A stretch of 64,000 nucleotides of DNA from Melaminivora suipulveris (GCF_003008575.1 NZ_CP027667.1:1306501-1370500); one strand, 5' to 3'. Shown: positions 16,806 through 26,343, counted from the first letter of the stretch. Numbers and translations: made by a program. Notes: generated by a model not told the origin, from the sequence alone.

Positions 16806-19663
16806 CCGCATCCGCAGCCCGCTACGCCATCGGCATCGACCTAGGCACCAGCCATAGCGCCCTGGCCTGGGCGCCGCTGGCCGGCGATGCCGCGCACATC
16901 GCGCTGCTGCCCATCCCGCAGCGCGCCTCGCCCGCCGAAGTTCAGGCCGACGTGCTGCTGCCGTCGGCGCGCTACCAGGCGGCTGCTGGCGAGCTGGGCG
17001 ACGCCTGGCGCACGCCCTGGCCACCGCTGGCCGCGCAGGACGAGGCCCCCGCCGTCGTCGGCCGCTGGGCGCGTGCCCTGGGCGCCGCCACGCCGCAGCG
17101 CCTGGTGGCCAGCGCCAAGAGCTGGCTGTCGCACGCCGGCGTGGACCGCACCGCGCCCATCCTGCCCTGGGGCGCGGGGGGTGAGGTCGAGAAAATTTCC
17201 CCGCTCCAGGCCTGCGCCAGCTACCTGGCGCACCTGCGCGCCGCATGGGACGCGGCGCACCCGGATGCGCCGCTGTCCCAGCAGACCGTCGTGCTCACCG
17301 TGCCGGCCTCGTTCGACGAAGGCGCGCGCGCGCTGACCTTGCAGGCGGCGGAGCTCGCCGGCCTGCCGCCCGTGCAGCTGCTGGAGGAGCCCAAGGCCGC
17401 CTTCCTCGACTGGCTGAACCTGCAAGGCAGCGCCCTGGCGAGGCAACTGGCGGACAGCCGCCTGGTGCTGGTGGTGGACGTGGGCGGCGGCACCACCGAC
17501 CTGACACTGATCCGCGTGCAGCCGGGCGAGGACGGCGCCGACCTGCCCATCCTGACCCGCACCGCCGTGGGCGAGCACCTGATGCTGGGCGGCGACAACA
17601 TGGACCTGGCGCTGGCCCACCGGCTGGAGCCGCAGCTGGCCGGCGGCGAAGGGCAGCGCCTGCCGCCGGCGCGCTTTGCCGAGCTGGTGCAGCGCTGCCG
17701 CGCCGCCAAGGAGCAGCTGCTGGCGGGCGACGCGCCGCCGGCCATGCCCATCACCCTGCTGGGCGCGGGCTCGCGCCTGATGGCGCAGGCGCGCACCGCG
17801 CAGCTCACGCGCGAGCAGGTGCGCGAGTGGGTGGTCGAGGCCTTTTTGCCCGACGCGCAACTGCACGACGTGCCCGCGCGGCGCCAGGGCGCGCTGCGCA
17901 CCCTGAGCCTGCCCTACCCGCCGGATGCCGCCATCTCGCGGCATCTGGCGCAGTTCCTGGCGCTGCACGCGGGGGGCGGCGACGCGCTGCCGGACACGGT
18001 GCTGCTCAACGGCGGCGTGTTCCACGCGCACGCCCTGGCCAGCCGGCTGACCGCGCTGCTGGGCCGCTGGCGCGGTGCGCCGGTGCGCGTGCTGCACAAC
18101 CCGCACCCGGACTGGGCGGTGGCGCGCGGCGCGGCGGCACACGCGCTGGCGGGTCACCAGGCAAAATTTCAGTCAAAAAGGCCGTCAGCCGGCGTGGATC
18201 AAGCGCCGACAGCTATCAAAAGCATAGTTCCACGCATCGGCGGCGGCTCGGCGCGCAGCTACTGGCTGGTGCTGCCGGCACGAGCAGGCGCGGCGCCGCA
18301 GGGCCTGTGCCTGCTGCCGCGCGGCACCGAGGAAGGCGCTCGCGTGGTGCTGGCCGGGCGGCGCTTCGCCCTCACGCTGGGCCAGCCGGTGCGCTTCGAC
18401 CTGGCCGCGCGCAGCCAGGGCCAGGCGCAGGCCGGCCAGCTCGCGCCGCTTGCGGGCGAAGGCTGGACCGAGCTGCCGCCGCTGGCCACCGTGCTGCCCG
18501 CCCCGCCCGGCCGCGCCAGCGCGCGCGTCGAGGTGCAGCTGCAAGCCAGCATGAGCGAGGTCGGCACGCTGGAGGTGCGCTGCGTGGCGCAGGACGACTC
18601 GGACCAATCCTGGCTGTTGCCCTTTGCCGTACGCGGCGCAGCGCACCGCGACGTCACTCCTGAAAACATAGCTGCTGGCGCAGACAACACGCCGACTGAA
18701 GGCCAAAAAGGTCTCGAATCTCTCGATGCGCGCCTGCCGGACGCCATCGCCCTGCTGGAGCGCATCTTCGGCCAGCAGGCGCAGGACGTGCCGCCGCGCG
18801 AGGTACGCCAGCTGCGCCAGTCGCTGCAAAAGCTGCTGGGCCCGCGCGAGGACTGGCCGCTGCCGCTGTTGCGCGCCTTGTTCGACGCGCTGCTGGCGCG
18901 CGCGCGCCGGCGCCGGCGCAGTCCCGAGCACGAGCGCGCCTGGCTGAACCTGGCCGGTTGGTGCCTGCGCCCCGGATTGGGGGCGCAGCTGGACGCCTGG
19001 CGCGTGGCGGAAGTCTGGCAGCTGTACCCCCAGGGCCTGGCGCATCCGCAAGAGGCGGCCAACTGGACCGAGTGGTGGGTCTTCTGGCGCCGCGTGGCCG
19101 CGGGACTCGATGAAGCCCAGCAGATGCAGCTGCTGGAGGACGTCGCCGGCTGCATGCAAAAGGCGGTGCAGCGCAGCGGCAGCGCGCGCGCGCGCTGGGG
19201 CAGCTACGACGACATGCTGCGCCTGTTCGCCGCCATGGAGGCCGTGCCCTGGCAGTACCGGCAGGAGATGGGCCAGTGGATGCTGGCGCGCCTGGCCAAG
19301 CCCGACGAGCCGCAGCAGACCTGGTGGGCCATCGGCCGCCTGGCCGCGCGCACGGCGCTGGCGGCCAACGCGCACCGCGTCATGCCGCCCGAAGCGGCGC
19401 GCGAGTTCTTGCAGGCCACCCTGGCGCAGGACTGGCGCAGAAACGAGCACGCCATGTTCGCCGCCGTGCAGATCGCCCGCATGACGGGCGAGCGCGCGCT
19501 GGACCTGCCGCAGGAGCTGCGGGCGCAGGTGCTGGACAAGCTGGCCGCCAGCGGCGCGCCCGAGCGCTGGATGGGGCAGTTGCGCGAGGTGGTCGAGCTG
19601 GACGAGCAGGACCGCCAGCGCAGCCTGGGCGACAGCCTGCCGCCGGGGCTCGTCTTGCTCTGA
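16802..19663 (+). CDS. Hsp70-family protein with long C-terminal extension (DUF3731-like)
   Basis: A 953-residue protein. Residues 1-450 are an Hsp70 ATPase domain (IGIDLGTSHSALAW, VVDVGGGTTDLTL, NGGVFHAHALASRL) closely related to the first copy, for example both contain ASAKSWL.H.GVDR. Residues about 640-950 are a helical domain (EHERAWLNLAGWCLRPG, WTEWWVFWRRVAAGL, QTWWAIGRLAARTAL), matching the DUF3731 region of such proteins. GTG start overlaps the nuclease stop. Two interspersed repeats lie within the gene: one antisense (about residues 454-477), one sense (about residues 618-640, ENIAAGADNTPTEGQKG). Both keep the frame and sit at domain linkers. Confidence 0.85.
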   Translation: MTASAARYAIGIDLGTSHSALAWAPLAGDAAHIALLPIPQRASPAEVQADVLLPSARYQAAAGELGDAWRTPWPPLAAQDEAPAVVGRWARALGAATPQRLVASAKSWLSHAGVDRTAPILPWGAGGEVEKISPLQACASYLAHLRAAWDAAHPDAPLSQQTVVLTVPASFDEGARALTLQAAELAGLPPVQLLEEPKAAFLDWLNLQGSALARQLADSRLVLVVDVGGGTTDLTLIRVQPGEDGADLPILTRTAVGEHLMLGGDNMDLALAHRLEPQLAGGEGQRLPPARFAELVQRCRAAKEQLLAGDAPPAMPITLLGAGSRLMAQARTAQLTREQVREWVVEAFLPDAQLHDVPARRQGALRTLSLPYPPDAAISRHLAQFLALHAGGGDALPDTVLLNGGVFHAHALASRLTALLGRWRGAPVRVLHNPHPDWAVARGAAAHALAGHQAKFQSKRPSAGVDQAPTAIKSIVPRIGGGSARSYWLVLPARAGAAPQGLCLLPRGTEEGARVVLAGRRFALTLGQPVRFDLAARSQGQAQAGQLAPLAGEGWTELPPLATVLPAPPGRASARVEVQLQASMSEVGTLEVRCVAQDDSDQSWLLPFAVRGAAHRDVTPENIAAGADNTPTEGQKGLESLDARLPDAIALLERIFGQQAQDVPPREVRQLRQSLQKLLGPREDWPLPLLRALFDALLARARRRRRSPEHERAWLNLAGWCLRPGLGAQLDAWRVAEVWQLYPQGLAHPQEAANWTEWWVFWRRVAAGLDEAQQMQLLEDVAGCMQKAVQRSGSARARWGSYDDMLRLFAAMEAVPWQYRQEMGQWMLARLAKPDEPQQTWWAIGRLAARTALAANAHRVMPPEAAREFLQATLAQDWRRNEHAMFAAVQIARMTGERALDLPQELRAQVLDKLAASGAPERWMGQLREVVELDEQDRQRSLGDSLPPGLVLL
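18162..18230 (-). repeat. interspersed repeat copy 4 (inside second hsp70, antisense)
   Basis: Reverse-complement form: AAAATTTCAGTCAAAAAGGC, then GCCGGCGTGGATCAAGCGCC, then AGCTATCAAAAGCATAG. On the gene strand it is read as QAKFQSKRPSAGVDQAPTAI. It is the only intragenic copy in antisense orientation and preserves the reading frame. Confidence 0.75.
18655..18721 (+). repeat. interspersed repeat copy 5 (inside second hsp70, sense)
   Basis: Pattern: CCTGAAAACATAGCTGCTGG, then ACACGCCGACTGAAGGCC, then AAAAAGGTCT. It is translated as ENIAAGADNTPTEGQKG and lies at the junction between the beta-rich domain and the helical C-terminal domain. Confidence 0.75.
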
Positions 19664-19677
19664 AGGAGGCTGGCGCG

Positions 19678-20724
19678 TCAGCTGCCTGCCGGCACCACCG
19701 ACACGCCGCGCCCGCCCAGCGTCAGCCCCGCCCGCGCGCCCGGCGCGAGCGCCCCCGCCACGTCGCCCGAGACGACGAACACCGGCCCCAGCGGCGTGTC
19801 GAAGGTGTATTCGTACCCGCTCCCCAGATAGGCGCGCTTGGCCACCGTGGCGGCCAGGCCCTGGCCGGGCGGGCCGATCTGCCAGGCCTCGGGCCGCACG
19901 GCGACCTGCACGCTGCCCGGTGCGACCGGCTGGCGCGGCGTGATCGCCAGCGGCCCCAGCGCCACCTGGCCGTGCGCATCGGCCGTGGCGGAAAACAGCA
20001 GCGCCTCGCCCATGAAGCCGGCCACGAAGGCGCTCGCGGGCGCCTCGTACAGCTCTTGCGGCGTGCCGCTTTGCGCGATGCGGCCCACGTCCATGACGAT
20101 GATCTGGTCGCTCACCGCCAGCGCCTCGCCCTGGTCGTGCGTCACGTAGGCCACGGTGAGGCCCAGGCGCTGCTGCAAGGCGCGGATCTCCTCGCGCATC
20201 TCGCGGCGCAGGCGGGCATCGAGGTTGGACAGCGGCTCGTCGAACAGCAGCACCGCAGGCTCCAGCACCAGCGCTCGCGCCAGCGCCACGCGCTGTTGCT
20301 GCCCGCCCGACAGCTCGCTGGGCAGGCGGTCGCCCAAACCCTCCAGGCCCACGCCGCGCAGGGCCTGCGCCGCCCGCGCCAGGCCCTCGGCCCGCGCCAC
20401 GCCCGACATGCGCAGGCCGTAGCGCACGTTCTCCAGCACCGTGAGGTGGGGAAACAGCGCGTAGCTCTGGAACATCATGCTCACGTTGCGCTGCGCCGGC
20501 CCGAGCGTGGTCACGTCCTGCCCGTCGATCCAGATGCGCCCGCTGCTGGCCGTCTCCAGCCCGGCGATCAGCCGCAGCGTGGTGGTCTTGCCGCAGCCCG
20601 ATGGCCCGAGGATGGTGGTCAGCGTGCCGCGCGGCACCTCGAAGCTGATGTCCCGCACGGCGTAGGGCGCATCCGCCGCCTGCCCGTAGCGCTTGCCAAC
20701 CGCCTCGAAAACGATGCCTGTCAT
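19678..20724 (-). CDS. ABC transporter ATP-binding protein (iron/AEP type)
   Basis: A 348-residue ATPase. Walker A GPSGCGKTTT lies near residue 41, the Q-loop MMFQSYALFPHLTV near 88, signature LSGGQQQR near 141, Walker B VLLFDEPLSNLDA near 162, and the switch His in VTHDQGEA. The C-terminal TOBE-like domain (about 250-348) includes VRPEAWQIG. The type is that of CUT1/FbpC/PotA importers energising periplasmic uptake. It is the last gene of a three-gene operon and begins 11 bp after the permease. In this family the substrate is most often Fe3+, polyamine or 2-aminoethylphosphonate. Confidence 0.85.
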   Translation of the reverse strand: MTGIVFEAVGKRYGQAADAPYAVRDISFEVPRGTLTTILGPSGCGKTTTLRLIAGLETASSGRIWIDGQDVTTLGPAQRNVSMMFQSYALFPHLTVLENVRYGLRMSGVARAEGLARAAQALRGVGLEGLGDRLPSELSGGQQQRVALARALVLEPAVLLFDEPLSNLDARLRREMREEIRALQQRLGLTVAYVTHDQGEALAVSDQIIVMDVGRIAQSGTPQELYEAPASAFVAGFMGEALLFSATADAHGQVALGPLAITPRQPVAPGSVQVAVRPEAWQIGPPGQGLAATVAKRAYLGSGYEYTFDTPLGPVFVVSGDVAGALAPGARAGLTLGGRGVSVVPAGS

Positions 20725-20735
20725 GTCCAGCTCTT

Positions 20736-23009
20736 TCAACCCGCCTTGCGTTGTGCCTGCCCTGCCGCCGCGCGGCGCCCCAGCCGGCGCTCGCCCACCA
20801 GCGCCTGGATGGCCGCCGTGGCCAGCCCCATGAGCACGATCAGCACCGTGCAGTAGGCCAGCGCCACGCCGTAGTCGCCATTGCCCACGCGGCCGATGAT
20901 GTAGGCGGTGGCCAGCTCGTTCTCGGCGGTGACCAGGAAGATCACCGCGCTCAGGGTGGTGATGGAGCGCACGAAGCTGTAGACCAGCGCCGTGACCAGC
21001 GCCGGGCGCAAGAGCGGCAGCACCACGTGGCGCAGCGTCTGCAGGCTGCCCGCGCGCAGCATGAGCGAGGCCTCGTCCAGCGAGCGGTCGAGCTGCTGGA
21101 AGGCCGCGGTGCCGGCGCGCACGCCCACCGGCAGGTTGCGAAACAAAAAGCACAGCACGATGATCAGCGCCGTGCCCGTGAGCTCCAGCGGCGGCACGTT
21201 GAAGGCCAGGATGTAGCTCACGCCCAGCACCGTGCCGGGGATGGCAAACGCCAGCAGCGCGGAAAACTCAAAGGCGCCCTGGCCCTTGAACTGCGTGCGC
21301 GCCAGCAGCCAGGCGATGAGCAGGCCCAGGCCGGCCGTGAGCGGCGCCGAGATCGCCGCCAGCTTGAAGGTGGTGAAAAACGAGTTCCACGCCGTGCCCG
21401 CCCAGACGATGCCCCACTCGCCCCACTGCAGGTCGAACGCCGAGCGGAAATGCGCGAGCGTCGGCGTCCAGTCGCGCCCCCAGACCTGCACGAAACCGCC
21501 GGCAAACGCCAGCGCGTAGATCACCAGCGTGAACGCCATCCACGGCACGGCGATGCCGTGCGCCCAGCGCGACAGCCCCGGCGGCAGCGCGAGCGGCACG
21601 CCCGCGTCGCCCTTGCCCGAGACGGTGGTGAAGCGGGCGCGCGCCAGCAGCCGGCGCTGCAGCGCAAAGGCGGCCAGCGCGAACAGCATGAGCAGCCAGG
21701 CCAGCGCCGCCGCGCGTCCCTGGTCGTATTGCGCGCCGACGATGGAAAAGAAGATCTCGGTGGACAGCACGGAAAACTGCCCGCCCACGACGATGGGGTT
21801 GCCGAAGTCGGCCATGCTCTCGATGAAGCCGACGAGAAACGCGTTGGCCAGGCCCGGCTTGAGTAGCGGCAGCGTCACCGTGCGCCAGGTCTGCGCCGGG
21901 CTGGCGCGCAGGGTCTGCGCGGCTTCCTCCATGCTGGGCGCCACGCCCTGCACCACGCCGCGCATGATCATGAAGGCGACGGGCGTGAAGGCGAACGTCT
22001 GCGCCATCCAGATACCCAGCCAGCCGTAGAACCAGCGCGTCGGCTCGACGCCCCACCACGCCTCCAGCCAGGCGTTGACCACGCCGGCGCGGCCGAACAG
22101 CAGGATCAATCCCAGGCCCACCACGAACGGCGGCGTGACGATGGGCGCCAGCGCCAGCAGCTGCAGCGCGCGGCTGCCGCGCAGGCGTTGCGAGCGCTCG
22201 GCCAGCAGCGCCAGCAGCGTGCCCAGCAGCGTGGTGCTCGCGGCCGTGAGCACGCCGATGAACAGCGTGTTCCACGCCACGCCGCAGCGCCGGCCGCCCG
22301 ACAGGCACGACAGGCCGAAGTTGCGCTCGCTCAAGAGCCGCCCGGTGAGCGCCTGCCAGGCAAAGCGCTCGTCCTCGGTGAAGAACGCCGCCGACAGCGC
22401 CTTGGCGACCGGGAAGACGATGAACAGCGCCAGCAGGCTGGCACTGACCAGCACCGCAGCGGCGACGAACAGATCGCCGCGAAAAAAACCGCGCCGCGCC
22501 AGGCCAAAGGCGGTGAGCATCAGCAGGCTGGCCAGCACGCCGAACGCGCCCCAACCCAGTCCCCACTGGCGCACGGACAGCTCGCCCCAGGCCACGTTCA
22601 GCCATTCGAACGCCCAGCCGCGCGCGCCGATGGCGAAGCCGCTGGCCAGCAGCGCGAGCAGCGCCAGGCCTGGGCCGGCCAGCAGCAGCGCGCCCTGGCG
22701 CCTGCCGGGCGCCAGGGCGCAAGCCACCAGCGCCGCGAGCAGCCCCGCCGGCGCCGCCAGCAGCCACACGCGCTGCCAGCGCAGCGCCTGCATGAGGCCG
22801 CTGCCCAAGCGCTCGTCGCTGCCCCACACCTGCGCCAGGCGCGTCAGGCCGTTGGCCTCCTGCACGGCGAACCACGGCAGCAGCACGAAGGCCGCCAGCC
22901 CCGCCAGCGCCCAGGCCCACAGCGCACGGCTGGCGCCGTGCGCGCCCGAAGCGGCGCGCCGCGGCAGCGGTGCGCGCGGCGGCGCCGTCAGCGAAGGGTT
23001 TGCCTGCAT
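20736..23009 (-). CDS. ABC transporter permease, fused double-unit (FbpB type)
   Basis: A 757-residue inner-membrane protein with two binding-protein-dependent permease domains in one chain. The EAA loops that contact the ATPase are EEAAQTLRASPAQTWRTVTLPLLKPG (first unit, about 366-391) and DEASLMLRAGSLQTLRHVVLPLLRP (second, about 650-675); the two are clearly homologous. An additional group of hydrophobic segments (about 30-200) precedes the first unit. The arrangement fits the FbpB/AfuB and PhnV-type permeases. It lies between the receptor gene and the ATPase gene. Confidence 0.85.
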   Translation of the reverse strand: MQANPSLTAPPRAPLPRRAASGAHGASRALWAWALAGLAAFVLLPWFAVQEANGLTRLAQVWGSDERLGSGLMQALRWQRVWLLAAPAGLLAALVACALAPGRRQGALLLAGPGLALLALLASGFAIGARGWAFEWLNVAWGELSVRQWGLGWGAFGVLASLLMLTAFGLARRGFFRGDLFVAAAVLVSASLLALFIVFPVAKALSAAFFTEDERFAWQALTGRLLSERNFGLSCLSGGRRCGVAWNTLFIGVLTAASTTLLGTLLALLAERSQRLRGSRALQLLALAPIVTPPFVVGLGLILLFGRAGVVNAWLEAWWGVEPTRWFYGWLGIWMAQTFAFTPVAFMIMRGVVQGVAPSMEEAAQTLRASPAQTWRTVTLPLLKPGLANAFLVGFIESMADFGNPIVVGGQFSVLSTEIFFSIVGAQYDQGRAAALAWLLMLFALAAFALQRRLLARARFTTVSGKGDAGVPLALPPGLSRWAHGIAVPWMAFTLVIYALAFAGGFVQVWGRDWTPTLAHFRSAFDLQWGEWGIVWAGTAWNSFFTTFKLAAISAPLTAGLGLLIAWLLARTQFKGQGAFEFSALLAFAIPGTVLGVSYILAFNVPPLELTGTALIIVLCFLFRNLPVGVRAGTAAFQQLDRSLDEASLMLRAGSLQTLRHVVLPLLRPALVTALVYSFVRSITTLSAVIFLVTAENELATAYIIGRVGNGDYGVALAYCTVLIVLMGLATAAIQALVGERRLGRRAAAGQAQRKAG

Positions 23010-23040
23010 CGGGAAAAGTGCGAGGGTGGGGCCCCGGCGT

Positions 23041-23078
23041 CAGCCGCGCGCGGGCGTGCCAGGCAGTCCGCGCGGCTG
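23041..23078. promoter_or_regulatory. intercistronic stem-loop between receptor and permease genes
   Basis: CAGCCGCGCG at 23041 and its exact complement CGCGCGGCTG at 23069-23078 enclose an 18-base loop. There is no T tract. Such stems after the receptor gene of an ABC operon commonly protect the receptor mRNA and so keep receptor levels above membrane components. Confidence 0.4.
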
Positions 23079-23107
23079 CACGCGTGTGGCGGCGGGCCGG
23101 GCGGCGC

Positions 23108-24118
23108 TCAACGCGCGTCCTGCACTTCCTTTTCCCACTTGGAGATCAGGCGGCGGCGCTCGGCGCTGGCGCCGTATTTGGCGTAGTCGTAGTTGATGAG
23201 CTTGATCCTGGCCGGATCGACCACGCGCGGGTCCTTGGCCACGTTCTTGTTGCTGGGCAGCTGGAACTGCTTGGCCGCCAGGCCGAACTGCTGGCCGCCA
23301 GGGGTCAGCGCCCACTCGTAGAACTTCTTCGCGTTGTCGCCATTGGGGCCGAATTTGACGATGCTCATCGAGCCGATCTCGGCGCCCGTGCCTTCCGACG
23401 GCGTGCTCGAATCGACCGGGAAGCCCTGCACGGCCTCGGTCGTCACGTCGTGCACGAAGCTGATCGAGACCATGGTCTCGCCGCGCGCCACGGCCTTGAC
23501 CGGCGCCGTGCCCGAGCGCGTGTAGGTGCTGACGTTCTTGTTCATGGCGCGCAGGTAGTCGAAGGCCTTGTCCTCGCCCATGATCTGCACCAGCGTGGCG
23601 ATCACGGTGTAGGCGGTGCCGCTGGAGGCCGGGTTGGCCATCTGGATCTCGCCCTTGAATTCAGGCTTGAGCAGATCCGCCCACGACATCGGCGCGGCGG
23701 CCTTCTTCTTGGCCAGCAATTCCTTGTTGAAGCCGAAACCGAGCGGGCCGAGGTACACGCCCACGGTGCGGTACTTGGCGTCCTCGGCCTGGCGCACGGC
23801 CCAGGGGTGCAGGTCCTTGAGCTGGGGCGACTTGTACTCCTGCGTCAGGCCCATCTCGGCGGCCTGCAGGTGCGTGTCGCCCGTGCCGCCAAACCACAGG
23901 TCGGTCTTGGGGTTGGCCTTTTCGGCGTTGAGCTGCGCCAGCGCCTCGCCCGAGCCTTTTTGTGTGATGTTCACCTTCACGCCCGTGGTCTTGCTGTAGA
24001 CCGTGGCCATGGTGTTGCACCACTCGGCCTGCACCGAGCAGATGACGTTCACCTGGCCTTGCGCCTGCGCCGTGAACGCGGCTCCCGCCAGCGCGGCGCC
24101 AATCACCCAGCGTTGCAT
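23108..24118 (-). CDS. ABC transporter periplasmic substrate-binding protein (Fe3+/AfuA type)
   Basis: A 336-residue secreted receptor with a signal peptide (MQRWVIGAALAGAAFTAQAQ, probable cleavage after AQA). The mature protein begins QVNVICSVQAEWCNTMATVY and follows the class of iron-type binding proteins: TDLWFGGTGDTHLQAAEMGL, the mid-domain VYLGPLGFGFNKELL, and VKFGPNGDNAKKFYEWAL. It is first in the operon with the fused permease and ATPase. GAGGAGACATACG precedes the ATG at 24118. Ligand might be iron, phosphonate or a sugar-phosphate; the sequence alone does not settle it. Confidence 0.85.
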   Translation of the reverse strand: MQRWVIGAALAGAAFTAQAQGQVNVICSVQAEWCNTMATVYSKTTGVKVNITQKGSGEALAQLNAEKANPKTDLWFGGTGDTHLQAAEMGLTQEYKSPQLKDLHPWAVRQAEDAKYRTVGVYLGPLGFGFNKELLAKKKAAAPMSWADLLKPEFKGEIQMANPASSGTAYTVIATLVQIMGEDKAFDYLRAMNKNVSTYTRSGTAPVKAVARGETMVSISFVHDVTTEAVQGFPVDSSTPSEGTGAEIGSMSIVKFGPNGDNAKKFYEWALTPGGQQFGLAAKQFQLPSNKNVAKDPRVVDPARIKLINYDYAKYGASAERRRLISKWEKEVQDAR

Positions 24119-24222
24119 CGTATGTCTCCTCAAAAATTGTTCGTCTTGCGGCAAGTGCGCGATCGTAGCGGAGCCCCACCCGCCTTTGGGGGCGGTGTCC
24201 CACCGGGACAAACCCGGCAGCG

Positions 24223-24798
24223 CTACTTGGCCAGCGCCTTCAGCGCCAGCTTGATGCCCTCGCTCACCCCCACCTCCTGCGGCAAGGCCTTGAGCGCGGC
24301 GGCCGCCTCCTTGTCGCTGTAGCCCAGCGCCAGCAGCGCCTGCAGGATGTCGGCCTGGGCGTCGCTGGCCGCATGGGCGCGCACGCCGGGCAGCTCCGCG
24401 CCCAGCTTGCCCTTCAATTCCAGCAGCAGCCGCTCGGCGGTCTTCTTGCCGATGCCGGGCACCTTCAGCAGACGCGCGCCCTCCTGCAGCGACACGGCCT
24501 GCGCCAGGTCGTGCACGCCCATGCCCGACAGCACCGCCAGCGCCGTGCGCGGGCCCACGCCGGCGACCTTGATCAGCTCGCGAAACGCCTGGCGCTCGGG
24601 CTGCGTGGCAAAGCCGTACAGCAGCTGGGCGTCCTCGCGCACGATGAACTGCGTGAGCAGCGCAATCTGCTGGCCCGGCGCCGGCAGGTTGTAGAAGGTG
24701 CTCATGGGCACCAGCACCTCGTAGCCCACGCCGTGGCAGTCCAGCAGCACCTCGGGCGGGTTCTTCTCCAGCAGCGTGCCGGTGAGTTTGCCTATCAT
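24223..24798 (-). CDS. ruvA: Holliday junction DNA-binding protein RuvA
   Basis: A 191-residue protein, the standard RuvA length. Domain I starts [28 protein letters not shown], domain II carries the two helix-hairpin-helix motifs ([18 protein letters not shown] and [20 protein letters not shown]), and the flexible linker leads to domain III ([20 protein letters not shown]). It tetramerises on four-way junctions and loads RuvB. It is oriented away from phoH with about 60 bp between starts. Confidence 0.95.
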   Translation of the reverse strand: MIGKLTGTLLEKNPPEVLLDCHGVGYEVLVPMSTFYNLPAPGQQIALLTQFIVREDAQLLYGFATQPERQAFRELIKVAGVGPRTALAVLSGMGVHDLAQAVSLQEGARLLKVPGIGKKTAERLLLELKGKLGAELPGVRAHAASDAQADILQALLALGYSDKEAAAALKALPQEVGVSEGIKLALKALAK

Positions 24799-24858
24799 GG
24801 ATGTCCTTGCCCGGCGCCGCGCCGGGCCGTTTCGATACGGAAAACAGAAATTATCAGC

Positions 24859-25815
24859 GTGATCCTGCGCCACACCTTCACCCCCCACAACAACACGCGC
24901 CTGTCGCACCTGTGCGGCCCGGCCGATGCGCATTTGCGCACCATCGAGGCGGCGCTGCAGGTGAAAATCGCGCACCGCCACGAGCAGTTCAAGATCGAAG
25001 GCCCCAAGGCCGCCGCCGCGCAGGCGCTGGAGCTGTTGCAGGCGCTGTACGAGATGGCCGAGCGGCCGATCCGCGACGAGCAGATCCAGCTCATGCTGGC
25101 GGGCGACCCGGAGATGCAAGGCAGCGACACGCAGGCCCCACTGCTGACCACGCGCCGCGCCGACCTGCGCGCGCGCACGGCCGGGCAGGACCAGTACCTG
25201 GCCAACATTGCCACGCACGACATCACCTTCGGCATCGGCCCGGCCGGCACCGGCAAGACCTACCTGGCCGTGGCCAGCGCCGTCGATGCGCTGGAGAGGA
25301 GCAGCGTGCAGCGTATCGTGCTCACGCGCCCGGCGGTCGAAGCCGGCGAGCGCCTGGGGTTCCTGCCCGGCGACATCACGCAAAAAGTCGACCCCTACCT
25401 GCGCCCGCTCTACGACGCGCTGTACGACCTGATGGGCTACGACCGCGTGCAAAAGGCCTTCGAGCGCAACGCGCTGGAGATCGCGCCGCTGGCCTTCATG
25501 CGCGGCAGGACGCTGAACAACGCCTTCGTCATCCTTGACGAGGCGCAGAACACCACGCCCGAGCAGATGAAGATGTTCCTCACGCGCATCGGCTTTGGCT
25601 CGCGCGCCGTGGTGACGGGCGACGTGAGCCAGATCGACCTGCCCAAGGGCTCCATGAGCGGGCTGATCGACGCCGAGCGCGTGCTCAAGCGCGTACAAGG
25701 CATCGCCTTCTCGCGCTTCACCAGCGCCGACGTGGTGCGCCACCCGCTGGTGGCGCGCATCGTCGACGCCTACGACGCGCGCAGCGGCGGCGGCAGGCGC
25801 ACTGTGGCCGAGTGA
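24859..25815 (+). CDS. phoH: PhoH-like ATPase (YbeZ)
   Basis: A 318-residue PhoH-family NTPase of the YbeZ type that works with YbeY in ribosome quality control and rRNA processing. Walker [19 protein letters not shown] lies near residue 130, Walker [22 protein letters not shown] near 222, and the conserved [19 protein letters not shown] near 252. The N-terminal about 60 residues resemble a KH-like region seen in YbeZ. The start used is GTG at 24859 because the upstream frame lies opposite ruvA. It is followed by ybeY after one interspersed repeat. Confidence 0.9.
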   Translation: MILRHTFTPHNNTRLSHLCGPADAHLRTIEAALQVKIAHRHEQFKIEGPKAAAAQALELLQALYEMAERPIRDEQIQLMLAGDPEMQGSDTQAPLLTTRRADLRARTAGQDQYLANIATHDITFGIGPAGTGKTYLAVASAVDALERSSVQRIVLTRPAVEAGERLGFLPGDITQKVDPYLRPLYDALYDLMGYDRVQKAFERNALEIAPLAFMRGRTLNNAFVILDEAQNTTPEQMKMFLTRIGFGSRAVVTGDVSQIDLPKGSMSGLIDAERVLKRVQGIAFSRFTSADVVRHPLVARIVDAYDARSGGGRRTVAE

Positions 25816-25823
25816 GCGGTTTA

Positions 25824-25887
25824 TTACTGTTTTGATAGCACCCTACGCTTGATCCACGACGACTGAAGCCCAAAAAGACCTGAAATG
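25824..25887 (+). repeat. interspersed repeat copy 6 (between phoH and ybeY)
   Basis: Pattern: TTTTGATAGCACCCTACGCT, then TGATCCACGACGACTGAAGC, then CCAAAAAGACCTGAAAT. The final ATG of the repeat is the ybeY start codon, so the repeat forms the whole intercistronic spacer and no Shine-Dalgarno sequence is visible in it. Confidence 0.75.
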
Positions 25888-26343
25888 GCCTTGCAACACC
25901 TGAGCCTGTCGCTGCAATTCGCGCGCGACGCCGAAGCCGGCGCGCACCGCGCCGTGCTGCCGCGCCACAAGGTCGCGCGCTGGATCCGCCACGCGCTCAG
26001 CGTGGACGGCGAGATCACCGTGCGCATCGTCGGCACCGAAGAAGGCCGGCGCCTGAACCGCGAATTCCGCCAGCGCGACTACGCCACCAACGTGCTGACT
26101 TTCGACTACCAGCAAGAGCCCACGGTGCTCGCCGACCTGGTGCTGTGCGCCCCGGTGGTCGAGCGCGAGGCGCGCGAGCAGAACAAGACGCTCGAGGAGC
26201 ACTACGCCCACCTTCTGGTGCACGGCACGCTGCACGCCCAAGGCTGGGACCACGAGACCAGCGACGAGGATGCCCAGGAGATGGAGGCGTACGAGACCGC
26301 CATCCTGCAGGAACTGGGCTTTGCCGACCCCTACGGCACCTGA
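25885..26343 (+). CDS. ybeY: endoribonuclease YbeY
   Basis: A 152-residue zinc endoribonuclease for 16S rRNA 3' end maturation and ribosome quality control. The zinc motif [17 protein letters not shown] (HxxxHxxxxxH) lies near residue 112, and the preceding core [23 protein letters not shown] is conserved. [18 protein letters not shown] block follows. Pairing with phoH matches the common phoH-ybeY operon. The start codon coincides with the end of an interspersed repeat, which may influence its translation. Confidence 0.93.
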   Translation: MALQHLSLSLQFARDAEAGAHRAVLPRHKVARWIRHALSVDGEITVRIVGTEEGRRLNREFRQRDYATNVLTFDYQQEPTVLADLVLCAPVVEREAREQNKTLEEHYAHLLVHGTLHAQGWDHETSDEDAQEMEAYETAILQELGFADPYGT

